From: Myxococcales bacterium
GTDB taxonomy: Bacteria > Myxococcota > Polyangia > Nannocystales > Nannocystaceae
DNA: 64,000 bases
Assembly (NCBI GenBank): GCA_016793465.1
Contig: JAEUJW010000095.1
Location: 74,202 to 138,201, forward strand
Direction of reading: 5' to 3'
Position 1 is the stretch's first letter; every line of letters begins with the position of its first letter. The notes beneath the pieces were generated by a model that did not search any database, was not told the DNA's origin, and saw only the letters and a list, made by a program, of their open reading frames with translations. This document shows positions 16,600 through 24,761 of the stretch, piece by piece. The translations under genes and the position numbers were made by a program.

Positions 16600-17766
16600 T
16601 CAGCTCGCCGCGGACTGCAGGTGGCGCACGGAGGCCTCCGCGAGCCACTGGCCGACCTCGGAGCACTTGGCCGCCTTCGCCTCGCCGACGAGGTCGTAGG
16701 TGAGCGGGTTGCCGATCTTTAATAATTCGACGACGGCGGCCTCGATGGCCCTGGCGCCGCGATTGAGGCGGGCGTCCTGCTTGCGGTCGCCGAGCCACTC
16801 GAGGCCCTCCTTGACGGAGAGGATCATGGCGATCGGGTTGACCTTGTCCTTGCCGGCGTGCTTCGGGGCCGAGCCGTGGATCGGCTCGAACATGCCGTGG
16901 TCCTTGCCGACGTTGGCGCCGACGGCCATGCCCATGCCGCCCTGCAGGACCGACGCGAGGTCGGTGAGGATGTCGCCGAACATGTTGGTGGTGACGACCA
17001 CGTCGTAGTACTCGGGCTGGCCGATGAGCCACTGCGTGAACGCGTCGACGATCGCCGTCTCGCGCTCGATGCCCGGGTACTGCTCGCCGATCTCGTGGAA
17101 CACCTGGGTGAAGAACTGACAGCCGTGCAGCACGTTGTCCTTGACGATGGCCGTCACGCGCAGCTTGCCGTCCTTGGGGGCGCCCTTGTTGCGGCGCTTG
17201 CACAGCTCGAACGCGTGACGGATGACCTGCTCGCTGGCGCGGCGGGTGATCACGCGGGTGTCGACCGCGACCTCGGTGCGGCCGCCGGGCGAGAGCTTGC
17301 CGCCGGTGGGCGAGTAGAGCCCCTCGGTGTTCTCGCGGATCATCACCATGTCGACCTGGCCGGGCTGCCAGACCAGCTTGTTCTGGCCGTGGATGCGGTG
17401 CTGCACGCCCTCGTAGAGCTTCACCGGGCGCACGTTGGCGTAGAGGTTGAGGCGGGTGCGGTTGCCCAGCACCGGCGAGAACCCGGCCATCTTGCCGTCC
17501 TTCATCAGCACCGGGCCCGCGCCGGTGGGCGACGGCCAGCCGACCGCGCCGAGCAGGATCAGGTCGGCCGCGTCGCAGCGCGCTTCGGCGCCCTCGGGCC
17601 AGTCGCGGTCGCCGTGCTCGAGGTAGTACTGACCACCGCACGGGATGTCGTCGATGCTCCACGCCACGTCCAGCGCGCGGGAGATCGCATGCAGCACGCG
17701 CAGGCCCTCCCGCATCACCTCCGGGCCCGTACCGTCGCCGCCGAGGGTCACCAGCTTGTACGTCAT
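16600..17766 (-). CDS. Isocitrate/isopropylmalate-type beta-decarboxylating dehydrogenase
   Basis: A 388-residue NAD(P)-dependent metal-requiring dehydrogenase of the isopropylmalate/isocitrate family, which oxidises a 2-hydroxy acid and removes CO2. It begins with the nucleotide-side motif [10 protein letters not shown], has the substrate-loop sequence [12 protein letters not shown], the metal-binding [20 protein letters not shown] block, and [18 protein letters not shown] near the end. Specificity (3-isopropylmalate, isocitrate, homoisocitrate or tartrate) cannot be settled from these motifs. No leuC or leuD is near, which argues against naming it leuB. An A/T islet at 16716-16729 encodes E-L-L-K-I with rare codons. 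Confidence 0.85.
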   Translation of the reverse strand: MTYKLVTLGGDGTGPEVMREGLRVLHAISRALDVAWSIDDIPCGGQYYLEHGDRDWPEGAEARCDAADLILLGAVGWPSPTGAGPVLMKDGKMAGFSPVLGNRTRLNLYANVRPVKLYEGVQHRIHGQNKLVWQPGQVDMVMIRENTEGLYSPTGGKLSPGGRTEVAVDTRVITRRASEQVIRHAFELCKRRNKGAPKDGKLRVTAIVKDNVLHGCQFFTQVFHEIGEQYPGIERETAIVDAFTQWLIGQPEYYDVVVTTNMFGDILTDLASVLQGGMGMAVGANVGKDHGMFEPIHGSAPKHAGKDKVNPIAMILSVKEGLEWLGDRKQDARLNRGARAIEAAVVELLKIGNPLTYDLVGEAKAAKCSEVGQWLAEASVRHLQSAAS

Positions 17767-17824
17767 GGCGCCCTTCGTACCGCGTGGTTCGCCCGCCGGG
17801 GCGCGTCGAACGCGGTTCTAGGGT

Positions 17825-20497
17825 GTGAAAGCTCACCCGCTCGCGACAGAGTCGGGTTATACATACGGACTCGTCGTGCAGCTCGTCGCCTCGCCGCTGT
17901 GGTTGCTGTGGCTGCTCGCACCGGAGCCCGGGGTCGCGGAGGCGGGGACGAGCGCGCCGGGCGAGACGACCGGAGCCGAGCCGAAGGCCGAGGGCCCGGC
18001 GCTGCCGGCTGGCGCGTTGCCCTCGACCCCGGGCGTGCCGGGTGTGGTCGACATGGCGGACTCGCCGGAGTGGGTGGCGCCGTCGCGGACGCGCAGGCGC
18101 AAGCCGATCGTCGGCGCGGCGCGGGTCGAGCGCATGTACATGAAGGCGCACCGCGTCGACGACAGGGACATCACGGTCGACGGTCACCTCCACGAGGCGG
18201 CGTGGAAGACGGTGCCGCTGCTGCCGGAGCTGGTCCAGACCGAGCCGCGTTACGGGTTTCATCCCACGCACCCGACCGACGTGCGCGTCGCCTACGGGCA
18301 GCGGGGCATCTACGTGTCGTTCGTGTGCCACGGCGACCCCAAGAAGGTGCGGCCGGGGGTGTTCCGCAAGGACCAGATCGGGCCGAGCGACCTGGTGTGG
18401 CTCGAGATCGACCCGAACAACAACGACACCAACGGGTTCGTGTTCGTGACCAACCCGTCGGGCTCGCAGGAGGACGCGCAGCTGTTCCGCGACGACAGCG
18501 AGGAGCTGCTGTGGGACGGCGTGTGGCAGACGGCCGGCAAGATCACCCCGCAGGGCTGGACCTCGGAGATCTTCGTGCCGTGGTCGACGATCCGCTTCGA
18601 GGCCCGCGACGAGTACGACTTCGGCATCAACGTCGGCCGGTGGGTCAACGAGGACGGCGAGCTCAACATCCTCTCGCCGGCGCCGCAGGGCCTGCCGGGC
18701 CGCATCTCGTGGGCGCTCGACTACCGCGGGGTCAAGGGCATCGAGCCCGGCCTCAACCTCGAGCTGCGCCCGTTCGTCTCGTCGCGCATCGCCGCCCGCA
18801 GGCCCGACGACACGCTCGACCTGTCGACGCCGTTTCTCCCCAACGGCGGCTTCGACGTCAAGTACGGCCTGCGCGGCAACCTGACCCTCGACGTCACCGT
18901 GAACCCCGACTTCGGCCAGGCCGAGGTCGACCCCGCGGTGCTCAACCTCGGGCCGTTCGAGGTGTTCTTCCCCGAGCGCCGGCAGTTCTTCCTCGAGTCG
19001 AAGGAGCTGTTCGAGACCCGCTTCCAGCTGTTCTACTCGCGGCGCGTCGGCAACAACCCGCGGCCGGCGCGGGCCGACCTGACGACCCGCACGGACAGGA
19101 ACGGCAACGAGGAGCGCGGCGACCTCGTGCAGCTCGACCCGCTGACGCGCATCTTCGGGGCGCTGCGGCTCACCGGGCAGGCGGCGAAGTCGTGGAGCGT
19201 GGGCGCGTTGACGGCCACGACCGGCGCGACCTACGGCACCGAGGAGTTCTCGGACGGCACGCGCCACCGGGTGACGGTCGACCCGACGAGCCAGTACTCG
19301 GTGCTGCGCGTGCGCAAGGAGTTCGACAGCCAGACCAGCGTCGGCACCATCGCCACCGGGGTGATCCGCGGCGGCGGCGAGCGCAGCGCGTTCACCGGCG
19401 GCTTCGACTACCGCATCCGCTTCCTCGACCGCTGGCGCCACTCGGCCCAGGTCATCGGCACCTACGACGGCCAGCGCGGGGGCGCCGGCGCCGGCTTCGA
19501 CCTGCGGCGCAGCGGCAAGAACTTCTCGATGGTGACCGACCTCGACATGCTGACGCCGCACGCGAACTTCAACGACCTGGGGTTCATGCGGCTCAACAAC
19601 TACATCGACGGGCACACCACGCTCAGCGTGTACAACGCCCAGCCGGTCGGGCGCGTGCGCCGGCTGTCGGCCGCGGTCGACACGCGGGTGGCCTCGAGCT
19701 TCCAGGGCGACCTGCTGCAGAAGCAGCTGTTCGGCGAGTTCGGGCTGACGACCCTCAGCCTGTGGGAGTTCGCGGCCAACGCCGGCGGCCACCTGCCGCA
19801 GTACGACCTCTACGAGACGCGCGGGGGCATCCCCTACGAGGTGCCGCTGCACTGGTGGACCGGCTTCGACGTGACCTCGCCGGACAACCGCCGGGTCGTC
19901 GGCGCCTTTAATAGTGCTTACGGCGAGCAGAACGGGCGACCCGGCCCCGACATCGCGCTCGAGCTGCGGCTGCGGCCGATCAACCGGCTCGAGCTGACGC
20001 TGCGCGGCGACTTCAACGCGACTTTCAACCGCCCGCGCTGGACCACCACCAACGCGTTCGGCGAGCCGGTGTTCGGACGCGCCAAGGTCATCTCGTACAC
20101 CGGCGTGCTGCGCGGGACCCTCGGCATCCTGCCCAACCTGACCCTGCAGACCTTCAACCAGCTGTACTACCTGTCGGCGCACCACGACGAGTTCTTCATC
20201 CTCACCGCGCCCAACGTGCTGCTGCCGACCGACCCGACCCCGTACTACGGCCAGGTCGACCAGGGCCTGACGAGCTTCATCTCCAACTCGATCCTGCGCT
20301 GGGAGTACCTGCCGGGCAGCTTCCTGTTCGTGGTCTACACCCACCGCACGAGCTTCACCGAGGGCGGCGACAGCACGGCCCCCGGCGGCGGCCCGATCTT
20401 CTTCCGCCCGGGCTCGGGCTTCTCCAACCTGCTGGCCTATCGCGCGCAGGACGAGGACATCATCTTTATTAAATTGCAGCACCTGTTCGGGCTGTGA
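17825..20497 (+). CDS. DUF5916-like outer-membrane beta-barrel with CBM9-like N-domain
   Basis: An 890-residue exported protein. After a probable signal peptide and Pro/Ala-rich linker (to about residue 100) comes a domain starting ITVDGHLHEAAWKTVPLLPE, the hallmark opening of CBM9-like domains that precede DUF5916 barrels. It is followed by the DUF5916 signature VNPDFGQAEVDPAVLNL...FFPERRQFFLE. The rest is an alternating aromatic/polar pattern of amphipathic strands ending in QHLFGL, as expected for an outer-membrane barrel. The physiological role of the family is unknown. The start GTG at 17825 leaves little room for a promoter after the divergent dehydrogenase (ATG at 17766). A/T islets at 19905-19920 and 20465-20475. 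Confidence 0.82.
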   Translation: MKAHPLATESGYTYGLVVQLVASPLWLLWLLAPEPGVAEAGTSAPGETTGAEPKAEGPALPAGALPSTPGVPGVVDMADSPEWVAPSRTRRRKPIVGAARVERMYMKAHRVDDRDITVDGHLHEAAWKTVPLLPELVQTEPRYGFHPTHPTDVRVAYGQRGIYVSFVCHGDPKKVRPGVFRKDQIGPSDLVWLEIDPNNNDTNGFVFVTNPSGSQEDAQLFRDDSEELLWDGVWQTAGKITPQGWTSEIFVPWSTIRFEARDEYDFGINVGRWVNEDGELNILSPAPQGLPGRISWALDYRGVKGIEPGLNLELRPFVSSRIAARRPDDTLDLSTPFLPNGGFDVKYGLRGNLTLDVTVNPDFGQAEVDPAVLNLGPFEVFFPERRQFFLESKELFETRFQLFYSRRVGNNPRPARADLTTRTDRNGNEERGDLVQLDPLTRIFGALRLTGQAAKSWSVGALTATTGATYGTEEFSDGTRHRVTVDPTSQYSVLRVRKEFDSQTSVGTIATGVIRGGGERSAFTGGFDYRIRFLDRWRHSAQVIGTYDGQRGGAGAGFDLRRSGKNFSMVTDLDMLTPHANFNDLGFMRLNNYIDGHTTLSVYNAQPVGRVRRLSAAVDTRVASSFQGDLLQKQLFGEFGLTTLSLWEFAANAGGHLPQYDLYETRGGIPYEVPLHWWTGFDVTSPDNRRVVGAFNSAYGEQNGRPGPDIALELRLRPINRLELTLRGDFNATFNRPRWTTTNAFGEPVFGRAKVISYTGVLRGTLGILPNLTLQTFNQLYYLSAHHDEFFILTAPNVLLPTDPTPYYGQVDQGLTSFISNSILRWEYLPGSFLFVVYTHRTSFTEGGDSTAPGGGPIFFRPGSGFSNLLAYRAQDEDIIFIKLQHLFGL

Positions 20498-20612
20498 CGC
20501 GCGAAACGTGCGGGTGAGGGCTCGCGCCCGCGGAGGCGCGGCGGCTCGACAGGCGCGGCGGGCTTACGCGATACTCGGCTGGGGGCGGTGCCGCGGCGCC
20601 GGGAGGGTGCAC

Positions 20613-21098
20613 ATGCTCGAATCTTTGCTGGCCGAGCTCGCCGGGTTGTTCGTGGAGGAGGGCAGCGAGCCGCACGAGCGGTCGCGCGGGCACCGGAGCG
20701 AGGCGTCGCGCGCGGCGGCGGCGGCGATCCTCGAGATCGCCACGCTGGTCGCGCTGGCCGACGGCAAGCGCACCGACGCCGAGCAGGCCACGCTCGAGCG
20801 GGCCGCGCTGGCCCTGCTGGCCAGGGAGCAGCGAGCCAGCGAGGCGCTCGCGGGGGCCTTCGAGATCGCCAGCGCGTCGCGGGCGCGCGGCGAGGTGCGC
20901 ACGCACCTGCGGGCCGCGGCGGCGCAGGTGCCCGAGCAGCGGCGGGTCGAGCTCATGACCTACGCGATCAAAACCGCGGTCGCCGGCGGCGAGCCGCTCG
21001 CCAACTCGGTGCTGCGCGCGCTGGCCGACGAGCTCGGGGTGGCGCCCGACGACCTCGCGGCGCGGGTCGAGCGGGCGCAGGCCCGCGCCGAGGGGTGA
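20613..21098 (+). CDS. TerB-like helical protein
   Basis: A 161-residue Ala-rich all-helical protein. The segment AAILEIATLVALADGKRTDAEQATLERAA resembles the TerB/DjlA core (helix, acidic D-G-x-x-x-x-x-E turn, helix) that binds divalent metal in tellurite-resistance and related proteins. I start at ATG 20613, which has GGAGGG upstream at good spacing. It is followed by a convergent gene ten bases downstream. The family assignment is by pattern only, and the role is open. Confidence 0.55.
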   Translation: MLESLLAELAGLFVEEGSEPHERSRGHRSEASRAAAAAILEIATLVALADGKRTDAEQATLERAALALLAREQRASEALAGAFEIASASRARGEVRTHLRAAAAQVPEQRRVELMTYAIKTAVAGGEPLANSVLRALADELGVAPDDLAARVERAQARAEG

Positions 21099-21108
21099 TC
21101 GCTCGCGG

Positions 21109-22086
21109 CTACCAGCCGAGGACCGAGGCGAAGATCAGCGGGGCGACGATGGTCGCGTCGGACTCGATGATGTAGCTGGGGGTGTCGACGCCGAGCTTGC
21201 CCCACGTGATCTTCTCGTTGGGCACGGCGCCCGAGTACGAGCCGTAGCTCGTGGTCGAGTCGCTGATCTGGCAGAAGTAGCCCCACAGCGGCACGTCGGT
21301 GCGGCGCAGGTCCTGGTGGAGCATCGGCACCACGCAGATCGGGAAGTCGCCGGCGATGCCGCCGCCGATCTGGAAGAACCCGAGCGACGAGTCCTTGGTG
21401 GTCCTGGTGTACCAGTCGGCCAGGAAGATCATGTACTCGATGCCGGTGCGCACCGTGTGCACGTTCTTCACGTCGCCGCTGATCACGTGGCCGGCGAACA
21501 TGTTGCCGAGCGTCGAGTCCTCCCAGCCGGGCACGATCATCGGCAGGTCGGCCTCGGCCGCGGCGAGCAGCCAGCTGTCCTTCGGGTCGATCTGGTAGCT
21601 CTGCTTCAGCTTGCCGGAGCGCAAAATCTTGAAGAAGAACTCGTGGGGGAAGTAGCGCTCGCCGGCCTTGTCGGCGCGGACCCACTCCTCGAGCACGACG
21701 TCCTCGATGCGCCGCATGGCCTCCATCTCCGGGATGCAGGTGTCGGTCACGCGGTTCATGTGGCGCTCCAGCAGGGCCTGCTCGTCGTTGGCGGTGAGGT
21801 GGCGGTAGCCGGGCACGCGCTCGTAGTGGTCGTGGGCGACCAAATTGAACACGTCCTCCTCGAGGTTGGCGCCGGTGCAGCAGATGCCGTGGACCTTGCC
21901 GGCGCGGATCATCTCGGCGAGGGACAGGCCGAGCTCCGCGGTGCTCATGGCGCCGGCGAGGGTCACGAGCATCTTGCCGCCGCCAGCGAGGTGCCTCTTG
22001 TAGCCCTCGGCGGCGTCCACGAGGGCGGCCGCGTTGAAATGCCGGTAATGGCGGCGGATAAAGCTGGAGATCGGGGCGGAGTCCAT
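21109..22086 (-). CDS. Deoxyhypusine-synthase-like enzyme
   Basis: A 325-residue protein closely matching the deoxyhypusine synthase fold. It contains the NAD-binding segments LAGAMSTAELG and CCTGANLEEDVFN, the GGGIAGDFPICVVP block, and EKITWGKL near the C-terminus, where the Lys of W-G-K is the active-site lysine of eukaryotic DHS that carries the butylimine. Bacteria lack eIF5A, so bacterial members are thought to transfer the aminobutyl group of spermidine to other acceptors (homospermidine-synthase-like). The acceptor here is unknown. ATG 22086 gives the usual length; the frame continues to an ATG at 22131. Divergent from glpD with only about 50 bases between, so the promoters overlap. 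Confidence 0.8.
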   Translation of the reverse strand: MDSAPISSFIRRHYRHFNAAALVDAAEGYKRHLAGGGKMLVTLAGAMSTAELGLSLAEMIRAGKVHGICCTGANLEEDVFNLVAHDHYERVPGYRHLTANDEQALLERHMNRVTDTCIPEMEAMRRIEDVVLEEWVRADKAGERYFPHEFFFKILRSGKLKQSYQIDPKDSWLLAAAEADLPMIVPGWEDSTLGNMFAGHVISGDVKNVHTVRTGIEYMIFLADWYTRTTKDSSLGFFQIGGGIAGDFPICVVPMLHQDLRRTDVPLWGYFCQISDSTTSYGSYSGAVPNEKITWGKLGVDTPSYIIESDATIVAPLIFASVLGW

Positions 22087-22139
22087 GGCGGGCGCGAGGA
22101 TACGCCATCCTGCGGGGCCTGGTACCCTCATGGCGACCG

Positions 22140-23771
22140 ATGCGACGTGACCTGTCCATGATGAGCGGCCGCCGGTTCGACCTGATCGTCGTCGGCGGGG
22201 GGGTGACCGGCGCCTGCGTGGCCCGCGACGCGGCGCTCCGCGGGCTTGCGGTCGCGCTGGTCGAGAAGCACGACTTCAGCCACGCGACCAGCGCGGCCTC
22301 GTCGAAGCTGATCCACGGCGGGCTGCGCTACCTGCGAAACCTCGAGTTCGGGCTCATCCGCGAGTCGCTGCGCGAGCGCAGGATCTGGGAGCGCAGCGCG
22401 CCGCACCTCGTGTACCCGCTGGCGATGGTCATGCCGGTGTACGCGCGCCACGACGACGGCCTGGCCAAGATGCGCCTCGGGCTCTCGCTCTACGACGCGC
22501 TGGCGTTCGACCGCGGGTGGCTCGCGGACCCCGACCAGCGGATCCCCGCCCACCGCTCGCTGTCGCCGGCCGAGACGCTGGCGCTGCAGCCCGAGCTCGC
22601 CGCCGACGGGCTCACCGGGGCGCTGCAGTACTTCGACTGTCAGATGTTCTCGCCGGAGCGCCTCGCGCTCGAGTGTTTGATCTCTGCCGCGGCCGCGGGG
22701 GCGGCGCTGGCGAACTACGTCGAGGTCGACGGGTTCGTGCGCGAGGGCCCGCGGGTCGCCGGCGTGCGCGTGCGAGACCGGATCGGCGGCGCGACGGTCG
22801 AGCTGCGCGCGGGGCTGGTGATCAACGCGGCGGGGCCGTGGGCGGACAAGCTGCTCGAGCGGGTCACCGAGCACCCGCCGCCGATGATGCGCTCGAAGGG
22901 CATCCACGTGATCACGCGGCCGCTGACGAGCGGGCACGCGCTGGCGATCGTCGGCGCGCACGGGCACGTGTTCGTGCTGCCGTGGCGCGGGCACAGCCTG
23001 ATCGGCACGACCGACGAGGTCTACGAGGGCGAGCCCGACGCGTTCCGCGTGACCGAGAGGGACATCGCGGGGCTCTTGAACGCCCTGAACGCCGAGGTGC
23101 CGGCGTTCGCGCTGACGCGTGGCGACGTGCTGCACACCTACGGCGGGCTGCGGCCGCTGGTCGAGGACTCGTCGGCGACGTCGAGCTACGACGCCTCGCG
23201 GCGCTCGGAGATCTGCGACCACGCGGCCCAGGGCGGGCCCGAGGGGCTGGTCTCGGTGCTCGGCGGCAAGTGGACGACGTCGCGGCGCCTGGCCGAGAAG
23301 GTGGTCGACATGGTCGGACGCAAGCTCGGGCGCAAGCTCGCGGCCTGCCCGACCGCGCAGACGCCGGTGCCGGGCGGCGCGATCGGCCGGTTCGCGAGCT
23401 TCGTGGCCGGGGCCGTGCACGCCCGGCCGGGCCTCGACGCCGGGCTCGTGCAGCACCTGGCCCGCAACTACGGGGCGCGCATGGACGAGGTGCTGCACCT
23501 CGTGCGGCACGACCCCGGCCTGGCCCGGCCGCTGGCGGACGGTCTGCCGGAGGTGGCGGCCCAGGTCGTGCACGCGGTCCGGGCGGAAATGGCCGTGGGG
23601 CTCGAGGACGTGGTGTTCCGGCGGACCGGGCTCGGCACGCTGGGGAACCCGGGGGAGGCGGCGCTGACGGCCGTGGCCGGGCAGATGGGCGCGCTGCTCG
23701 GGTGGGACCGGGCGGAGCGGGTGGCCCAGGTCGACCGGGTGCTTGACCGCTACGTCGTCGCGGGCGCATGA
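22140..23771 (+). CDS. glpD: Glycerol-3-phosphate dehydrogenase (flavoprotein)
   Basis: A 543-residue membrane-associated flavoenzyme that oxidises sn-glycerol 3-phosphate to dihydroxyacetone phosphate and passes electrons to quinone. The FAD motif VVGGGVTGACVARDAALRG is at residues 16-34, followed by the GlpD signature SSKLIHGGLRYL and FVLPWRGHSLIGTTD, then GGKWTTSRRLAE. Length and motif order are those of GlpD. The start could be ATG 22140 or 22158. It is the first gene of a three-gene unit with a lipid kinase (four-base overlap) and an alkyl-DHAP synthase, so its product DHAP is probably channelled toward ether lipid synthesis rather than serving only glycerol catabolism. Confidence 0.92.
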   Translation: MRRDLSMMSGRRFDLIVVGGGVTGACVARDAALRGLAVALVEKHDFSHATSAASSKLIHGGLRYLRNLEFGLIRESLRERRIWERSAPHLVYPLAMVMPVYARHDDGLAKMRLGLSLYDALAFDRGWLADPDQRIPAHRSLSPAETLALQPELAADGLTGALQYFDCQMFSPERLALECLISAAAAGAALANYVEVDGFVREGPRVAGVRVRDRIGGATVELRAGLVINAAGPWADKLLERVTEHPPPMMRSKGIHVITRPLTSGHALAIVGAHGHVFVLPWRGHSLIGTTDEVYEGEPDAFRVTERDIAGLLNALNAEVPAFALTRGDVLHTYGGLRPLVEDSSATSSYDASRRSEICDHAAQGGPEGLVSVLGGKWTTSRRLAEKVVDMVGRKLGRKLAACPTAQTPVPGGAIGRFASFVAGAVHARPGLDAGLVQHLARNYGARMDEVLHLVRHDPGLARPLADGLPEVAAQVVHAVRAEMAVGLEDVVFRRTGLGTLGNPGEAALTAVAGQMGALLGWDRAERVAQVDRVLDRYVVAGA

Positions 23772-24730
23772 CACCGGGTGCCACCATGCGCGTGCGGGCG
23801 ATCGTCAACCCCAACTCATCCCACGGCCGCACCCGCGAGGCGTGGCCGAAGCTGCACGCCGCGCTCGAGGGGTCGCTCGGGCCGGTGGAGTTCGCGTTCA
23901 CGTCGGGGCAGCTCGACGCGACCACGAAGACGCGCGAGGCGCTGATCCAGGGCGTCGACCTGATCGTCGCCGTCGGCGGCGACGGGACCGTCAACGAGGT
24001 CGTCAACGGGTTCTACGCGCCGCCGGTGCCGGGCGGGCCCGACGTGCCGCTGCGGCCGCAGGCGGCGCTGGCGCTGCTGGTCTCGGGGACAGGCGGGGAC
24101 TTTCGCAAGACCTTCAGCATCGGCGACGACCTGCATGAGCAGGTCCGCCGCATCGCCGACGGCGAGACGCGGGCGATCGACGTCGGGCGCATCGACTACG
24201 TGGCCGGCGACGGCGCCCCGGGCGCGCGTTACTTCATCAACATCGCCAGCTTCGGGCTGTCGGGGCTGGTGGTCGGCGCGGTCAACGGCGCGTGGCTCAG
24301 CAAGCGGATCTCCGGGCGCTTCGCGTTCTTCTGGGCCTCGCTGACATCGCTCGTCCGCTACGAGATGCCGCGCGTGCGCCTGCGGGTCGACGAGCAGGCG
24401 CCGGTCGAGTTCGCCTGCAACACCGTCGCGGTGTGCAACGGCCGCTACTTCGGCGGCGGCATGCACGTGGGCCCCGACGCCAGGCCCGACGACGGGCTGT
24501 TCGACGTGGTGGCCATGCACGACATGGGCAAGCTCGAGATGATGAAGGACCCCAACGCGATCTACCGCGGCGAGCACGTCAAGCACCCGAAGGTGCGGGT
24601 GGTCCGCGGGCGCACGGTGGTCGCGGAGCCGCTGGACGGCGAGGTCCTGCTCGACGTCGACGGCGAGGGGCCGGGTCGTCTGCCGGCCACGTTCACGGTG
24701 ATCCCCGGCGGGCTGCAGTTTCGCAGCTGA
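23768..24730 (+). CDS. Diacylglycerol-kinase-fold lipid kinase (YegS/BmrU-like)
   Basis: A 320-residue cytosolic or membrane-peripheral kinase with the diacylglycerol kinase catalytic domain. IVNPNSSHGR is at residues 12-21, the ATP-loop G-G-D-G-T-V-N-E-V at 70-78, the GTGGDF motif around 110, and a C-terminal beta-sandwich with NGRYFGGGMHVGPDARPDDGLFDV. Such enzymes phosphorylate diacylglycerol, sphingoid bases or other lipids. The ATG at 23768 overlaps the glpD stop (ATGA); ATG 23786 is an alternative. Its place between glpD and an alkyl-DHAP synthase suggests an ether glycerolipid substrate, which is inference. Confidence 0.87.
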   Translation: MTPGATMRVRAIVNPNSSHGRTREAWPKLHAALEGSLGPVEFAFTSGQLDATTKTREALIQGVDLIVAVGGDGTVNEVVNGFYAPPVPGGPDVPLRPQAALALLVSGTGGDFRKTFSIGDDLHEQVRRIADGETRAIDVGRIDYVAGDGAPGARYFINIASFGLSGLVVGAVNGAWLSKRISGRFAFFWASLTSLVRYEMPRVRLRVDEQAPVEFACNTVAVCNGRYFGGGMHVGPDARPDDGLFDVVAMHDMGKLEMMKDPNAIYRGEHVKHPKVRVVRGRTVVAEPLDGEVLLDVDGEGPGRLPATFTVIPGGLQFRS

Positions 24731-24761
24731 CCGAAGAGACAGGAAGATCGAGGGACAGAGC

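Noticed and set aside
16600..17766. Naming the dehydrogenase leuB
   Set aside because: The motifs fit several members of the family and no other leucine biosynthesis gene is close.
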